Source: Zonotrichia leucophrys gambelii (taxonomy: Eukaryota > Chordata > Aves > Passeriformes > Passerellidae). Taken from it: DNA of 64,000 nucleotides. Made by a program: the position numbers and the translations under genes. Shown piece after piece: positions 23,550-34,285 of this stretch. The stretch lies in NCBI RefSeq assembly GCF_028769735.1, contig NC_088171.1:144419917-144483916 (forward strand), given 5' to 3'. Position 1 is the first letter of the stretch. Each line of letters opens with the position of its first letter. Under the pieces are notes generated by a model. It worked only from the letters and a program-made list of their open reading frames with translations, had not been told where the DNA came from and did no database searches.

Positions 23550-26500
23550 GCCACCATGTGAACATGTAGCCTCAGTGAAGATCCAAACTTCCTTGTCTTT
23601 GCTCTCCAACAGCCATTCAAATGTCAACCTCCTCAAAATCATACACTACAAGGACTAGGAGGGTTCCACAAATCTCTGCCATCCTTCACGAGTCCACAGA
23701 TAACTATTAATGAAGTCACACAGTGTACAGAATTCAAAAATTAACAGTGTTGATAACCAAAGGCATTGGCCATATCTTTGTTCCCCATCTTGTTTAGAAA
23801 TATTCCTATTTTAAAATATACCATTAGTTCAGACAGCACTGGAGGTGAACTGCGAATTTTGCTGTGCAGACATCAATCTTCCAAGTAAATCAATGAAAAT
23901 ACATCCAATAAAGTAGCCATGGTCTGAGAAATACTGCCAAGTGAATACCTCTTCATAGTAATTAATCAAAACAGAAGTTGTGAAAATGAACCTAATCACA
24001 AATAACTGCATCTGTCTGGCAAATTAAACCTTGAAAATGATTAATAATTTTACATACTGGAGCTGTGCCACTGCAACATAGGTGACTGCAGCCTGTGGGA
24101 CCTAGAATAGGTAAACTTTATGTTTAGCAAACCAGAAACAGTGGGGTTGCTGTAATCTTCTGCTCCTCACAGGCAGTTTGTACACAACCAGGATGTTGTT
24201 GATGTGGGTTTTGAAGCTAACTTCACATATGTCTATAAGTTTAGAGGAGTTGTCTATCAAGATTTAGGTAAATGTAGCTCCAATCTATTTAATTTTACTT
24301 TGGTTTTCCATATCACAAAGCAAAGTAAAATTAATTCCTACTACTTTGTTACTTAGTACTAACAAAGCTACTGAGAGATAGACAAGTAGGGTTTTTTAAA
24401 GGAAATGGTTGAGTCATCCACAACATTGCAGGAGAAAGCGGGAATCCCTGTCTGTAACCTCATCCCTCCAACCTCCTTACATTTACAAATACCCATCACG
24501 ATTTCAGCTGATTCCTCCTCTTGCTGCCCGTCTAGTTATCACTGGGCTGGCAGAAGCATGCAGTGCTGAGCACTCCCTTTCCCAGTTTCTCTCAGGCCAT
24601 GCAGTTCCTGGGAAGCAGGGAAGCAGCCTGAGTGCTCCTGAATGTAGGCTGGCTCCTAGAACATGAGGGCTGCTTTCCAAAATGGCACTGTTCAGGTGAG
24701 GAGAAAAGGAGGTGGAGCTGACAGCCAAATGTGGCAACATCCTTAAGTAGTGTCAGATTTGTAATCATACACCCTCCGCAGACTTTCTGCACCGGAGCAA
24801 TTCTCAATATAACACCTGGGACTGGGTTCTATTTTTGTGAGGCTTCAGTGCCTCAGTGGAGTAAAATGCTCAAGGAACCTGCTATACCCATGGAAAACAT
24901 TAATGTTAAAGTTAGGCTCAATGCTTTATATAGCTTTCAAAATAGGCTTCCCCAGAAAAACTTTTCAGTTTGTTTCTGAATATGGCTGCCCTTTTATACT
25001 CAATGAAAAATATAGAAATCACCCAGCAGACTGATTTCAGAATGAAGCAGTGATTTTAGAATCCTCACTGGTAAAAGTGATGCAGAAAGCTTTTCCAGTA
25101 ACACCACAGGATAAACAGGTGAAGGACATGCTTCAGTTTGTCATGTGTTTATTTTTTAAAATGGCCAGTTTATTTTTTAAAATTATGCCAGTTTAGCTGT
25201 TGGTCTGCCACAGTTACTGCTCACATGCTTTACTTTGCAATAGAAAAGTCAGTTTATTTCCACTGTTGATTAACAGGGAAGGACAGGTGATTGATTCTGC
25301 CAATGTCTTGGAAAAAGCACAGATAAGCCAAATTTCCTTTTTCTATTTATGCTTTATGGGAATCACTTTAAGCTTGATTTCTTCAGCTGGTTCTACTTGC
25401 AGCTGAGGAATCCCATTCATCCTGCCATTGCCAGTACAACCATTTCTCAACCCTGAACAAGACTCTTATAATCAAAAGAATTTTTAAATGTACAAGAAAT
25501 TTTCATTTTTTACATTTTTTCAAAATATTGAATCTTGAGATAATTATTTTGATCATATTTTCAAGATCTTCCCACAATCAGGAAGGCAAGAGTTTATTTT
25601 TTTTAATGACTGTTAATAATTCTATTAAAGTACCAAAAAATAACACAACACATGTTGTAACTATAGCAATAAAATATCAAGAGTTGGCAAAAACATTCTC
25701 TTTTCCTTTTTTTCCCTACTCTTTTTCTGCAGAGAATCTATAATAGATAGAGCTGTGTCAAAACCCGCAGTCTTAAGTCCTTATTTGTTTCCAGTCTGGT
25801 ATTGCATTTCCCAGGGCAAGACATAGGAATAGACTTCAGAATTCAATCCTTCATTTCCCCCAGAAAACAAAAAAACCTCATGATTTAAGATATTTGGGGA
25901 GACAGCACACAATTTTTTCACTTCACATCCCCTGAAAAGGACTCCCCAGTGGAAGAGAAGGGCAGGGCTGTGCTGTGTTAAAAGTTTTCAGCACCAAAAC
26001 CCAGACCTGTCAGAGAATCCATTAATGAGTTTTGGTGTTAATGCATTAGGACCTGCTGGGTGGAGGACAAAAGAAGTCTGGCAATGGACAGACTCTCGGA
26101 CACTGAAATGGCCATTCACATATGCTTTTTCTTCATTTTATAGTTGTAATCTCATGCTGGTTTTTACCACTTTGAACTACAGAGACACATTCTGCATTAA
26201 TTTTTATCTGTAAAATTTTATTGAAGACTTGAACAGACCAAAGAGAATATTTCATTGAAATTTAGAGCAATGTAAGTTAAGCATAATTTTTATTATTTGG
26301 AAGTTGTTCTAAAATAATGAGTGCATTTACCAGGAAGAATCTTGTTCACCTAAGCTTTGAATAAATAAATTACTTGAAAAGCACAAGGGAATATTATCCT
26401 CAAAATACCCTAAATGTAGGGATGTACAATTCTGAAGTATTTGGATCTTTTTTGTCATATATAAATAGTATAGATAATATCCATCAAATAATCTAATGAT

Positions 26501-26850
26501 AAATAAAACATACAGTAAACCCAGGTGTTTGATGTTACAGGCAAGGCAGCAAGAAATTATTGAAATCCTCAAGGCTCCAAGCAGATGTTGAAAAATGCAA
26601 TTTGGCTGGCTTTTGGGTACATAAAAATAAACTATGTGTTAAAAATATTTGAATAATTCAAGTGTTTACTCAGTATTAAGAAGCAACAAATTGATTAACA
26701 AGAGCACAGAAAGCAATAAGTATATGCAACAGGTTTAATGAAACTGGATTCTTTTTGGTAGCTCTGGTGAGTGATACTTGACACTGAAGTCAATATTTAA
26801 CTTTGAAATCTGTGTTGCTTGCACTTATTTATACAGAAATTTTGTCCATA
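23550..26850. other. Noncoding DNA, nothing recognised
   Basis: No gene, RNA or transposon is recognised. A somewhat GC-richer segment at 24420-24800 has overlapping frames on both strands but no family resemblance. The rest is AT-rich with many stops. Confidence 0.55.
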
Positions 26851-26911
26851 GCAGGTAGGTTGGAGCAGATTAAAGATCCCTTTCAACCTAAAGCTTTCTG
26901 TGACTTTAAAT
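26851..26911 (+). mobile_element. CR1 LINE 3'-end stub
   Basis: The order 'taggttggagcagat', 'taaagatccctttcaaccta' and 'gctttctgtgac' matches the last 60 bases of a CR1 element, just before its terminal octamers. The copy is too short to assign a subfamily and carries no coding sequence. Confidence 0.7.
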
Positions 26912-27285
26912 AAAACAGAGATACATAGCAGAATTCATATCTTAAGAAGAATAAGACATTTAATTAGCATATGATTGCTTCTTGCTGCATTAACATTTCT
27001 TATGCATTGGTCAGTTCAGAGTCCTTGCTGATCAAGCAGATAATACTCATTATTTCCAGATGTTTCTCTTCTCACAATTTCCATGTTCTTAAAAAACTTA
27101 AATTGGTAGCTGGAATGTGTTCAAATAATCATGTCTTAATCTTGGTTTTTGTTGAGTAAGAACCTTTAATTTCACTGCGAAAGACATGGTCTTGAAAATA
27201 ATTTAAAGTGAAAAAATTGAGTTTTGTCAATAAAATAGCTTCAAAGGTATATTCAAGTGCTCCAGTGGGTTTTACATTCTTTGAG
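26912..27285. other. AT-rich noncoding DNA
   Basis: Nothing recognised; short open frames only. Confidence 0.5.
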
Positions 27286-27699
27286 GAGATGAAGCCTCAG
27301 GCCCTGAGAGATTTGCTGTTCCCAGGAAGGGTAGGAATGCACAGCTGCCCCAGAAGGGCTGGGCCTGGTGAGACAGAAGCTTCCAGAAGGAACCATGCTG
27401 GTGCCCAGAGCCTGCGCAGGAGTGAGCCCCAGGGCTGCCACAAGGTCTCTCTTGCTGCCCACCCTGGAATATAATGTCCTTGAGAACCCTCACTCCACAA
27501 GTGCTGTGGATGGAAGCAAGATGGAGGGCACAGGCTGTTGTCCTGGGTTTCTTATTCATGGTTCTTCTTCCTTGTTCTTCATGGGTTTGGGTGGCATTTT
27601 GTAATTGGGGAGAAAAGTCCCCATTGTGGGCTCTTTGGGATCAGTTATTGGGTTAAAAGGGAAAATAATCTAGGTGTCAGTTCTTAATTGGATAGTTTA

Positions 27700-28087
27700 T
27701 AGAGGGGCTTGACAGCTGGCTTGCAAGCAAAGCTGAGTTATAGAAGAGAAACAATTGATGATTTTCCAGTGTATCTATAGCAAAGAAGAAGACATGGCTG
27801 TCAGCATGGAAACAGATTAGAAAAGATACGTGAAGATTTTTGTAAACTAGACTATGTGCATAAGTAGATGTGTATATGTGCCTTATTAAATTTCTGTAAA
27901 ACTTTCGCTAATTATATTGACGTTAATTGCTTTGCATCAATGAATATAATAAGTTATTGTGATGTAGTTGATGACTTAAGATCACGCTTTGTTAAGAGTA
28001 TATAAGCTGGAAAACACACAGAATAAAAAACTTTTTTCTTCTTAGACCCTGATCACGTGTATGTCATGTCCAACCTAATGGTGACAT
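27700..28087 (+). mobile_element. Solo LTR, family Z, nested inside the family-Y LTR
   Basis: The 388-base insert interrupts the family-Y LTR at a point where the other copy (near 8846) is continuous. The seven bases TAGTTTA precede (27693-27699) and follow it (28088-28094), as expected for a target duplication from an 'ATAGTTTAG' site. It has LTR anatomy: 'tagaggggcttgacagctgg' at the start, a TATA box (GTATATAAG, 27998-28006), a polyadenylation signal AATAAA (28022-28027) and a terminal '...taatggtgacat'. The canonical TG...CA ends are not intact under this placement, so the edges may be off by a base or two. No internal viral genes are present. Confidence 0.82.
27998..28006 (+). promoter_or_regulatory. 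TATA box of the nested family-Z LTR
   Basis: GTATATAAG sits about 80 bases before the LTR 3' end and is followed 16 bases later by AATAAA (28022-28027). Both core signals are intact by sequence, which suggests that the LTR is comparatively young. Activity is not shown. Confidence 0.55.
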
Positions 28088-28252
28088 TAGTTTAGTCTTA
28101 AAAAACCTTGTAAACAAGAGATTGTTGGCCATTTTGTGCCTTCTACTGAAAAGCTGCCAAACTCACAGTAGTGAGACTGTTTTATTCATAATAAATAATA
28201 AACACCTGAGTCCAAACATAAATTACTGCCTCAAGTGCCTTCAATGCAGACC

Positions 28253-31200
28253 CAGAGAAACCAATGACTGGTACCACCACACACAAAGAGCCCACAGCAT
28301 GGCCAGAGGAACAACCAGCACAACTGTGAGTGTGTCTCTGAGGGAGCCTTTGCCCCTAAATAATCAACATTTCACTCCCTCCTTTGATCAACTGCTCTCA
28401 ATGTGCCTAAATTGCTTCTTGTGTATGAGTATTTGGCACATTGGGTGACAGCTCAACAGGAAGCAAGTTTATGATTTCCAGAGTGGCTTTCATATCTAAG
28501 CAATTAACAACTTAAAATTCTGGTTTGAGCTAATGAAGATGTATTTAAGAAAGTCAGGGGGAATTAGGGCTGTATTCATTTAATCATTAGTCATCTGTGC
28601 TGATCAGATAAACCACTTTGTCAGCTTCATTGACTGCCCTGACTAAGTGTCAGTAACCACCATGTGAGCCCAGGAAATTTGCTGCTGTGTGGTACCTACA
28701 TGGCAGGGTTTGATAAAAGGTCAGTGTTGGGGCAGAGCTACATTTAATCTCTGACCCACCCTTCAGCTATGGGTGAAAATTCAGGTCAAACACATCCTTC
28801 CTGATTTTACAGCTACAAGTGAAAAAGGCTGGATGATATTTATTTCTTTCAAAGCCTGTGACTACAAATTCATCTTTAGAAAAGATTTAAAAGGTCTGAC
28901 TGGGCCTCCATTTTATGAAACAGGAGGCTTTTCAGACATACTCATTCAGTTCAAGTTTAAGGTAAACCCTTGGCTCATTCTGCCTGGGACAGAGACACCT
29001 CATATTCTTGCCGTGGAATTAGTGTCCATTGTAAAAATATACAAAGAAACATATGTTCTAGTCCAATCACCAAATTATCATCAAATTTCATCTGCCTCAA
29101 GAACTGGAGTACCAAGGACTGCCAAGTGGGCAGATCAGGAAGTGTTTGATGGAGGAGCACCAGGTAGCGCTAGCTTTTATCAATGGCTTCTGAGGTAATG
29201 TTGGTCTTGCTGATAAAGGAAAAATTTTAAGGTCCTCATAACAAGTTCTCTTAATCTTAAAGTGTGGTGTAGAGACCTTAGTAGCAACAAATAGAGGAAC
29301 TATTATATCAAAAAAAGGCTTATAAGCAAACATTAGTGGGAGAAATAACAAAAGCCAAAGATGACTCCTCCCAATCTGGCCCTTTCCTTCTTCCTTCATA
29401 GGTGCTCTGTGGTCAATGTACTCATGCACCTTTACTGTCCTGCATCTTTAAAAATGAGTCTGTGAAAATCAAGATATAGGCTGAATTCTAAAATTTGGCT
29501 TGACGTGACATGGTAGATGGATCATCACACACCTTTCTTTGAGAGGGAAACCTGCTCTGCAGCTTGGAAAGGTGGTGCACAGCCAAATGTCAGCTCTGAA
29601 AGGCTTGAGTGAAGACTGGGACGGATCAGGGGGAATACTATAGGCTGTATGGTCAGCAAAATGGAAAAACTGATAAACCCACACATCTGTGTGAGAATGA
29701 GCTGAGTCCTTAGAGATGAAGAACTTAAAATGCCATTTTTTAGATTACTAGATTTTTTAGTTTAACAAAAACTTATTGAGATTTTTAAGCAGGTGTTAAA
29801 TCAAGTTTTGGACAACATTCTTTGAATTAGGAAATGATATGAGTGATGATTTTTCTATTCCTGGTGCTTTCTGTCTACTGGAAAAAGAAAACTTGGAGTA
29901 AAAATAGATAAATCCCCTTTTCTCAATTACACTTGTCTGGGCAGAAACACACATATTTGCTTGAAAAATGCAATTACATTTTGAAAAAAAATAAATTGAA
30001 AAAATGTTACAGAGTTTCATGCCCTTCAACAATTTCATAATGGAATTCTCTGACTTGTAAATTCAGTTGTCATTATTATTATTTTTCTTAAAGTCAGACA
30101 GAAATATTGATTCTTGTGTTTCACAGCTTTGTAAGATGTTCCCTCTTTTTTTCATCAGCACCAAAGGTTCATAATGACGTGAGCAAACTCATTTATGCCT
30201 TCAGGGGTTTTTTTCTTAATAAGCTTCTGCAGTAACTAATTGGAAAGCAGACACATGTTCTTCTGTTGTTCTTTTCAATACATTGATCATTTCTACGCTG
30301 AAAAACTTATTGTAAGCAGAATGCTGAGATAATACCATAATTCCTTTGAGGTCCTGCAAAACCTAATCTGCTGTGCAGAAAAGACTGTTCTGAAATAGTT
30401 ATTTTCTCAATTAAGCTGCTTCTGGATGTAGCAACAATAATGAAGAGTTTCTCATCAATTAATGAGATGTTATTCTGATTTTCTTTTGTCTTTGCATCAT
30501 TTACTGTTTCCTTATATCCTGCTAATCACACAATTATAATTATAAGTTGGGAAATCTGTATACAAAGTAATCTAAGTTTCCATCCCATATAAGATTTACA
30601 TGTTGAAGTAATATTTTGATCAGACATAAATTTAGCTGGCATTTTAAAATTCACACTCATTCACTTCAGAGGTAGTAGAAGGACTTTTTAACAGGTGACA
30701 CCTGATTTTAAGGTTTTTAAATATTAGTGGAAAATGTAAAATCTGTATTAGTTGTTTTAGAACAGTCATAGTGAAACCAGCCTAACACAAGCTCCCAGAA
30801 CTACAACAACAAAAAAAAGGAAATTCCACATTCCTGAGTATCTGAAACTACGTTGCCAGTTTGATCACATGGTACAAGATGGTTGGATGCATGCTTACCT
30901 TCAATGCCTTTATTTTAATTGTACAGAACTAAATTAATCAGGCTGCCACATGTTCTGCCTTTACTTTGTGAATGGAGAGCAGGACACTTGGCTTGGAACC
31001 CGAATTGTGTGATCGCTCGACTCTGTAAAGAGAAGAGCAGAATTAAGATGTAATACTCACTTTTCATTTCTAGACTTGTGAAATAGCTATTTAATGAGGA
31101 ATAGAATATTATTTCTAACTTACATTTTACTGTTTTAATTCTTTGATATTACTCAAATTATTGCTGTGTGTGCTCCATCCTAAACCACATCTTGGGACAG

Positions 31201-33722
31201 TCATAACTTCTGTTCTCAGCTTCTTTTTTCTCCAGTACTTGTTCCTCTGACTTTTTTTCCATGCAGAGATGGATTCTCAGTCACTCATGTGGCATTTCCA
31301 GGATATTAGTGAAGATTAAAAAAGGAGAAATAGTTGTTCCATCATTCCAAAACTCACATTATTGGGTACTCAGATATAAACCAACTTTAGTCTGTTTGAA
31401 TTTTTTGAACAATCTGTACACCTTTGTCAATCACCTCTCACCCATATTCTCATGCCTATCCCTTTCCTAACTCTCCTCTCTGCACAACTCTCTTAAATGC
31501 TGAATAAAAAATAAATCAATATACATTTATTCATTTTTCTCCTTTTGTAACTTCTCTGAAATTCTCCACCATCTTTCAGTTGCCATCTTTGAAAGCAGCA
31601 ACAACTCTAACCTTTCTTTCCTTCAGCTTGACACCAGATATTATTGCTCAGTTCTCCCTTCCCCCCTTTTCCCCTTTTCCTTGGAGAAATCTTTATATTT
31701 TCTTTTCTTGGGCAGCCTAGCATACTTTTAGCAAATGTCCTAACCAACTGAGTCACTACGGCTGTGCAGCATGACTGCTGCTCTATCAGCCTTTTCTCTT
31801 CATGCAACAGTCTGCTGGTTTTCTCTCTTCAAAGTCCTCCTTTAAACTCTCTTCTGTCATTAGACTGATGTGTTTTACCTGGACACAGAAGAAAGTGCAT
31901 AGAAAGGCTCATTAATAAGTACTCAAACACCTTCTGGGAATAAGACATACAAAGTGTGGGTATGGATTATATTTCCATTTTGTGTGAACTATAGCAATCA
32001 ATCCGTCATGTTCTTGAGGAAAGAAGGCAAAGTTACTGATCTGAAGAAATGGCTATAATGGAATAGAGAGTTCATAGCAATGACACAAAGTTTAGGAGGC
32101 ACCTTGAACGTCTGTTGTGTCTGTCTGATCTCCCTTTCAGAGCAGGAAATAAATCCTAAAGAAGTGAAGGGCCTGCTTGGTAATAGCTCTGAACATATAT
32201 ATTGTTTTCAATATAAGTTTGCTTGAACTGGCATCCAGCATTTTGAGTCACATAGCTTCAGGCAACAATTTTTAGAGGCAAGGAAATTTATATTAAAAAA
32301 TAGGATAGTGCCAGAGCAAGGTTATCAGGAATCTCAAAATATTTATAAATGTTTTACATGTACATCCCTGCAGAGGCAAGTTGAAAAAGGGGAAGAAGAT
32401 AAAGAGGCAGGTGATAAACTACACTATCATCTGCCTTTAAGATTTCTGAACTGGGAGTTATAATTCACTACCCTCTTTGGAACAGCAATCCTCAAGGTTG
32501 GATGAGCTTTTCTTCCACAGCTGATCCTCACAATCAATTCAGAATATGATTTTCATGGCTGCAACCCAAAACATTGCATCTACAGGTTTTGCACAGATGT
32601 TGCCTGAACCATGCTCACATGAGATCTGCAGGAACATCTTTCTGGCACAGATAATAAGTGGGTTTTTTGTTCTTACTGCACCTGCTCATTACAGAGAATA
32701 GAGTCAGGTACTCTTTAAATAGGCAGATGGGTTACTACAGCTCAGAAAAGAGTCAGCTACTCCTGAAATAGACTGGTGGGTTCCTACAGCTGTCTGATGT
32801 GGAAGCATTGACCTTGTTCTGCTGCAGTTACATCTTTCTTGACATGCAGGCAGGATTTGCTGCACACAAGCACTGAGGGCAGAGCTGTTCCCTTGGTTTT
32901 AATGCCATTGCAAAATTAATAGAATGGACTGCACTACCTGTTGTGTATATTTATCATGAGGACTCGGCCTCAGTTTAGATTACATGTTTCCACTTCAATT
33001 GGAACAGGAAGACTTCTATTGGACTGTTCAAGTATTATTTTTACAAACCTTCTTGATTATTGGTCTTCTTCACCATGCACATAATGTCAGTTTAGCCTGT
33101 TTATATTCCACCTGCTGTTATGTGAAATTATTTCATGGATGGAGTGAATTTCAAATAAAATATGCATGAAATTAAGTCTTTTATTTCTCTCATTAACAGT
33201 AATAGCACTTACAGCAAAAGATTTCCCATCCAGTGGGATTTTTTTTTTTAATAATAATAAATACTCAGCCCAATTTTATGAGGAAGCTCCATTTCCTCTA
33301 CAGTTTTTGTAAAACTGACATATGAGTTCATGACTAAATGTCTTGCTGTCTCTGTGTTTATTTGTGTGACTACCCACTTTGGCATGCTGATTTGAAATAC
33401 TAATTGCAATAATTTCCCAGCTTCTTTTCCTCAGTAAAGTGCCCTGCAGAAAGAGACTGTCAATTGCATTTTTTGTGGTTCTTTCAACACAGAATAAGAG
33501 CAGGGAAGCAAAACCTTGGCAATCTCCATGAAAGGAGGTTCTTATTCTATTTTGCCTCAAATTTATATTAATTGTTAGAAACAGTTCAAAAGCTGAAAAT
33601 ATTATATCAAACCTCTACTTTTTTGTGACAGGTTAAGCTTTAAATTCAGATTAAAAGGTGGATGGATATTTTGGGAAATCAAGTCATTCAGATGGTAAGA
33701 AGTAGCTGTGGTGATAGCATGC
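28253..33722. other. Noncoding DNA with one imperfect tandem repeat
   Basis: No gene is recognised. The best open frame is 28773-29198 (+, 141 codons), which has no visible domain. A stretch at 30950-31030, 'ggacacttggcttggaaccc' followed by 'gatcgctcgactctgt', is unusually CpG-containing for the region and may be a repeat fragment, but I cannot name it. A polypyrimidine-rich zone lies at 31200-31260 and 31600-31690. Confidence 0.5.
32701..32798. repeat. Imperfect 49-bp tandem duplication
   Basis: Two adjacent units share 'gagtcag.tactc', 'aaatag', 'tgggtt.ctacagct' and a final CTCAGA/TCTGA block. The first begins at 32701 and the second at 32750. Several substitutions separate the units, so the duplication is not recent. 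Confidence 0.75.
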
Positions 33723-34285
33723 AGTGCTGGTTTTGGCTGGTGTAGCCAATTTTCTGCACAGTGGCTGGTGTGGGACTGTGTTTTGGATTTGTGCTGAACA
33801 CAGTGATGACAACAGAACAGGCTTTACACAGAGCCAAGGCCCTTCTGCTGTTCATGCTGCCATGCTGGTGTGGAGACTGGAAATGCTTGGGATGTTGGGA
33901 GAAGACACAGCCAGGACAGCTGACCCAAACAGACCAAAGGGGTGTTCAGTGCCATATCACGTTGTGCTCAGGATATAAAGTGAGGGGAAGAAAGAAGAAG
34001 TAGGGGGTGCATTTGGAGTCATGACATTTGTCTTCCCAAATCACACGTGATGGATGTCTGCTGTCCTGGAGATGGCAACATCTGCCTGCCCATGGAAAGC
34101 AGGGAATTCATTCCTTGTTTTGATTTGCTTCTGTGAGCAGCTTTTTCTTTCCCCTTAAACATTTTTTATCTCAACCTATAAGTTTACTGTCTTTTTCCTT
34201 TCTGATTTTCTCCCTGATCTGACTGGTGGTAGAGTAGATGTGTGGCTGCCTGGGCTTCACTGCTGGTAGGGGTTAAACCATAGCA
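33723..34285 (+). mobile_element. LTR of the common avian ERV family, copy 4
   Basis: Family blocks appear in order: 'gctggttttggctgg', 'gtggctggtgtgggactgtg', 'ggatttgtgctga', 'cacagagccaaggcc', 'acacagccaggacagctgac', a TATA box ATATAAA (33973-33979), 'gacatttgtcttccca', 'tgtcctggagatggc', 'ctgcctgcccatgga', 'tatctcaacc' and the terminal 'ggttaaaccatagca'. If the ends are placed by alignment with copy 1, the flanking pentamers are CATGC (33718-33722) and TATGC (34286-34290), a 5-bp target duplication with one mismatch. The polyadenylation signal has decayed to CTTAAA. It is a solo LTR. Confidence 0.85.

Larger units (their letters stand above)
27286..28252 (+). mobile_element. Older LTR, family Y, copy 2, split by a nested LTR
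   Basis: The parts 27490-27699 and 28088-28252 align in order with 8640-8990. Shared blocks include 'cttcatgggtttgggt', 'gggatcagttattgggttaaaa', 'ttcttaattggatagttta', 'ccattttgtgccttct', 'agtagtgagactgt', 'aaacacctgagtc' and 'ctcaagtgccttcaatg'. An AATAAA lies near 28191-28197. Between the two parts sits a complete younger LTR (27700-28087). The GC-richer stretch 27286-27480, with 'agctgccccagaagggctgg', probably forms the 5' part of the same LTR, but copy 1 differs there and the true start is uncertain. Confidence 0.7.

Noticed and set aside
22993..34285. LTR copies 3 and 4 as ends of one provirus
   Set aside because: No gag, pol or env-like frames lie between them, the LTRs differ strongly, and copy 4 has its own near-perfect 5-bp flanking duplication.
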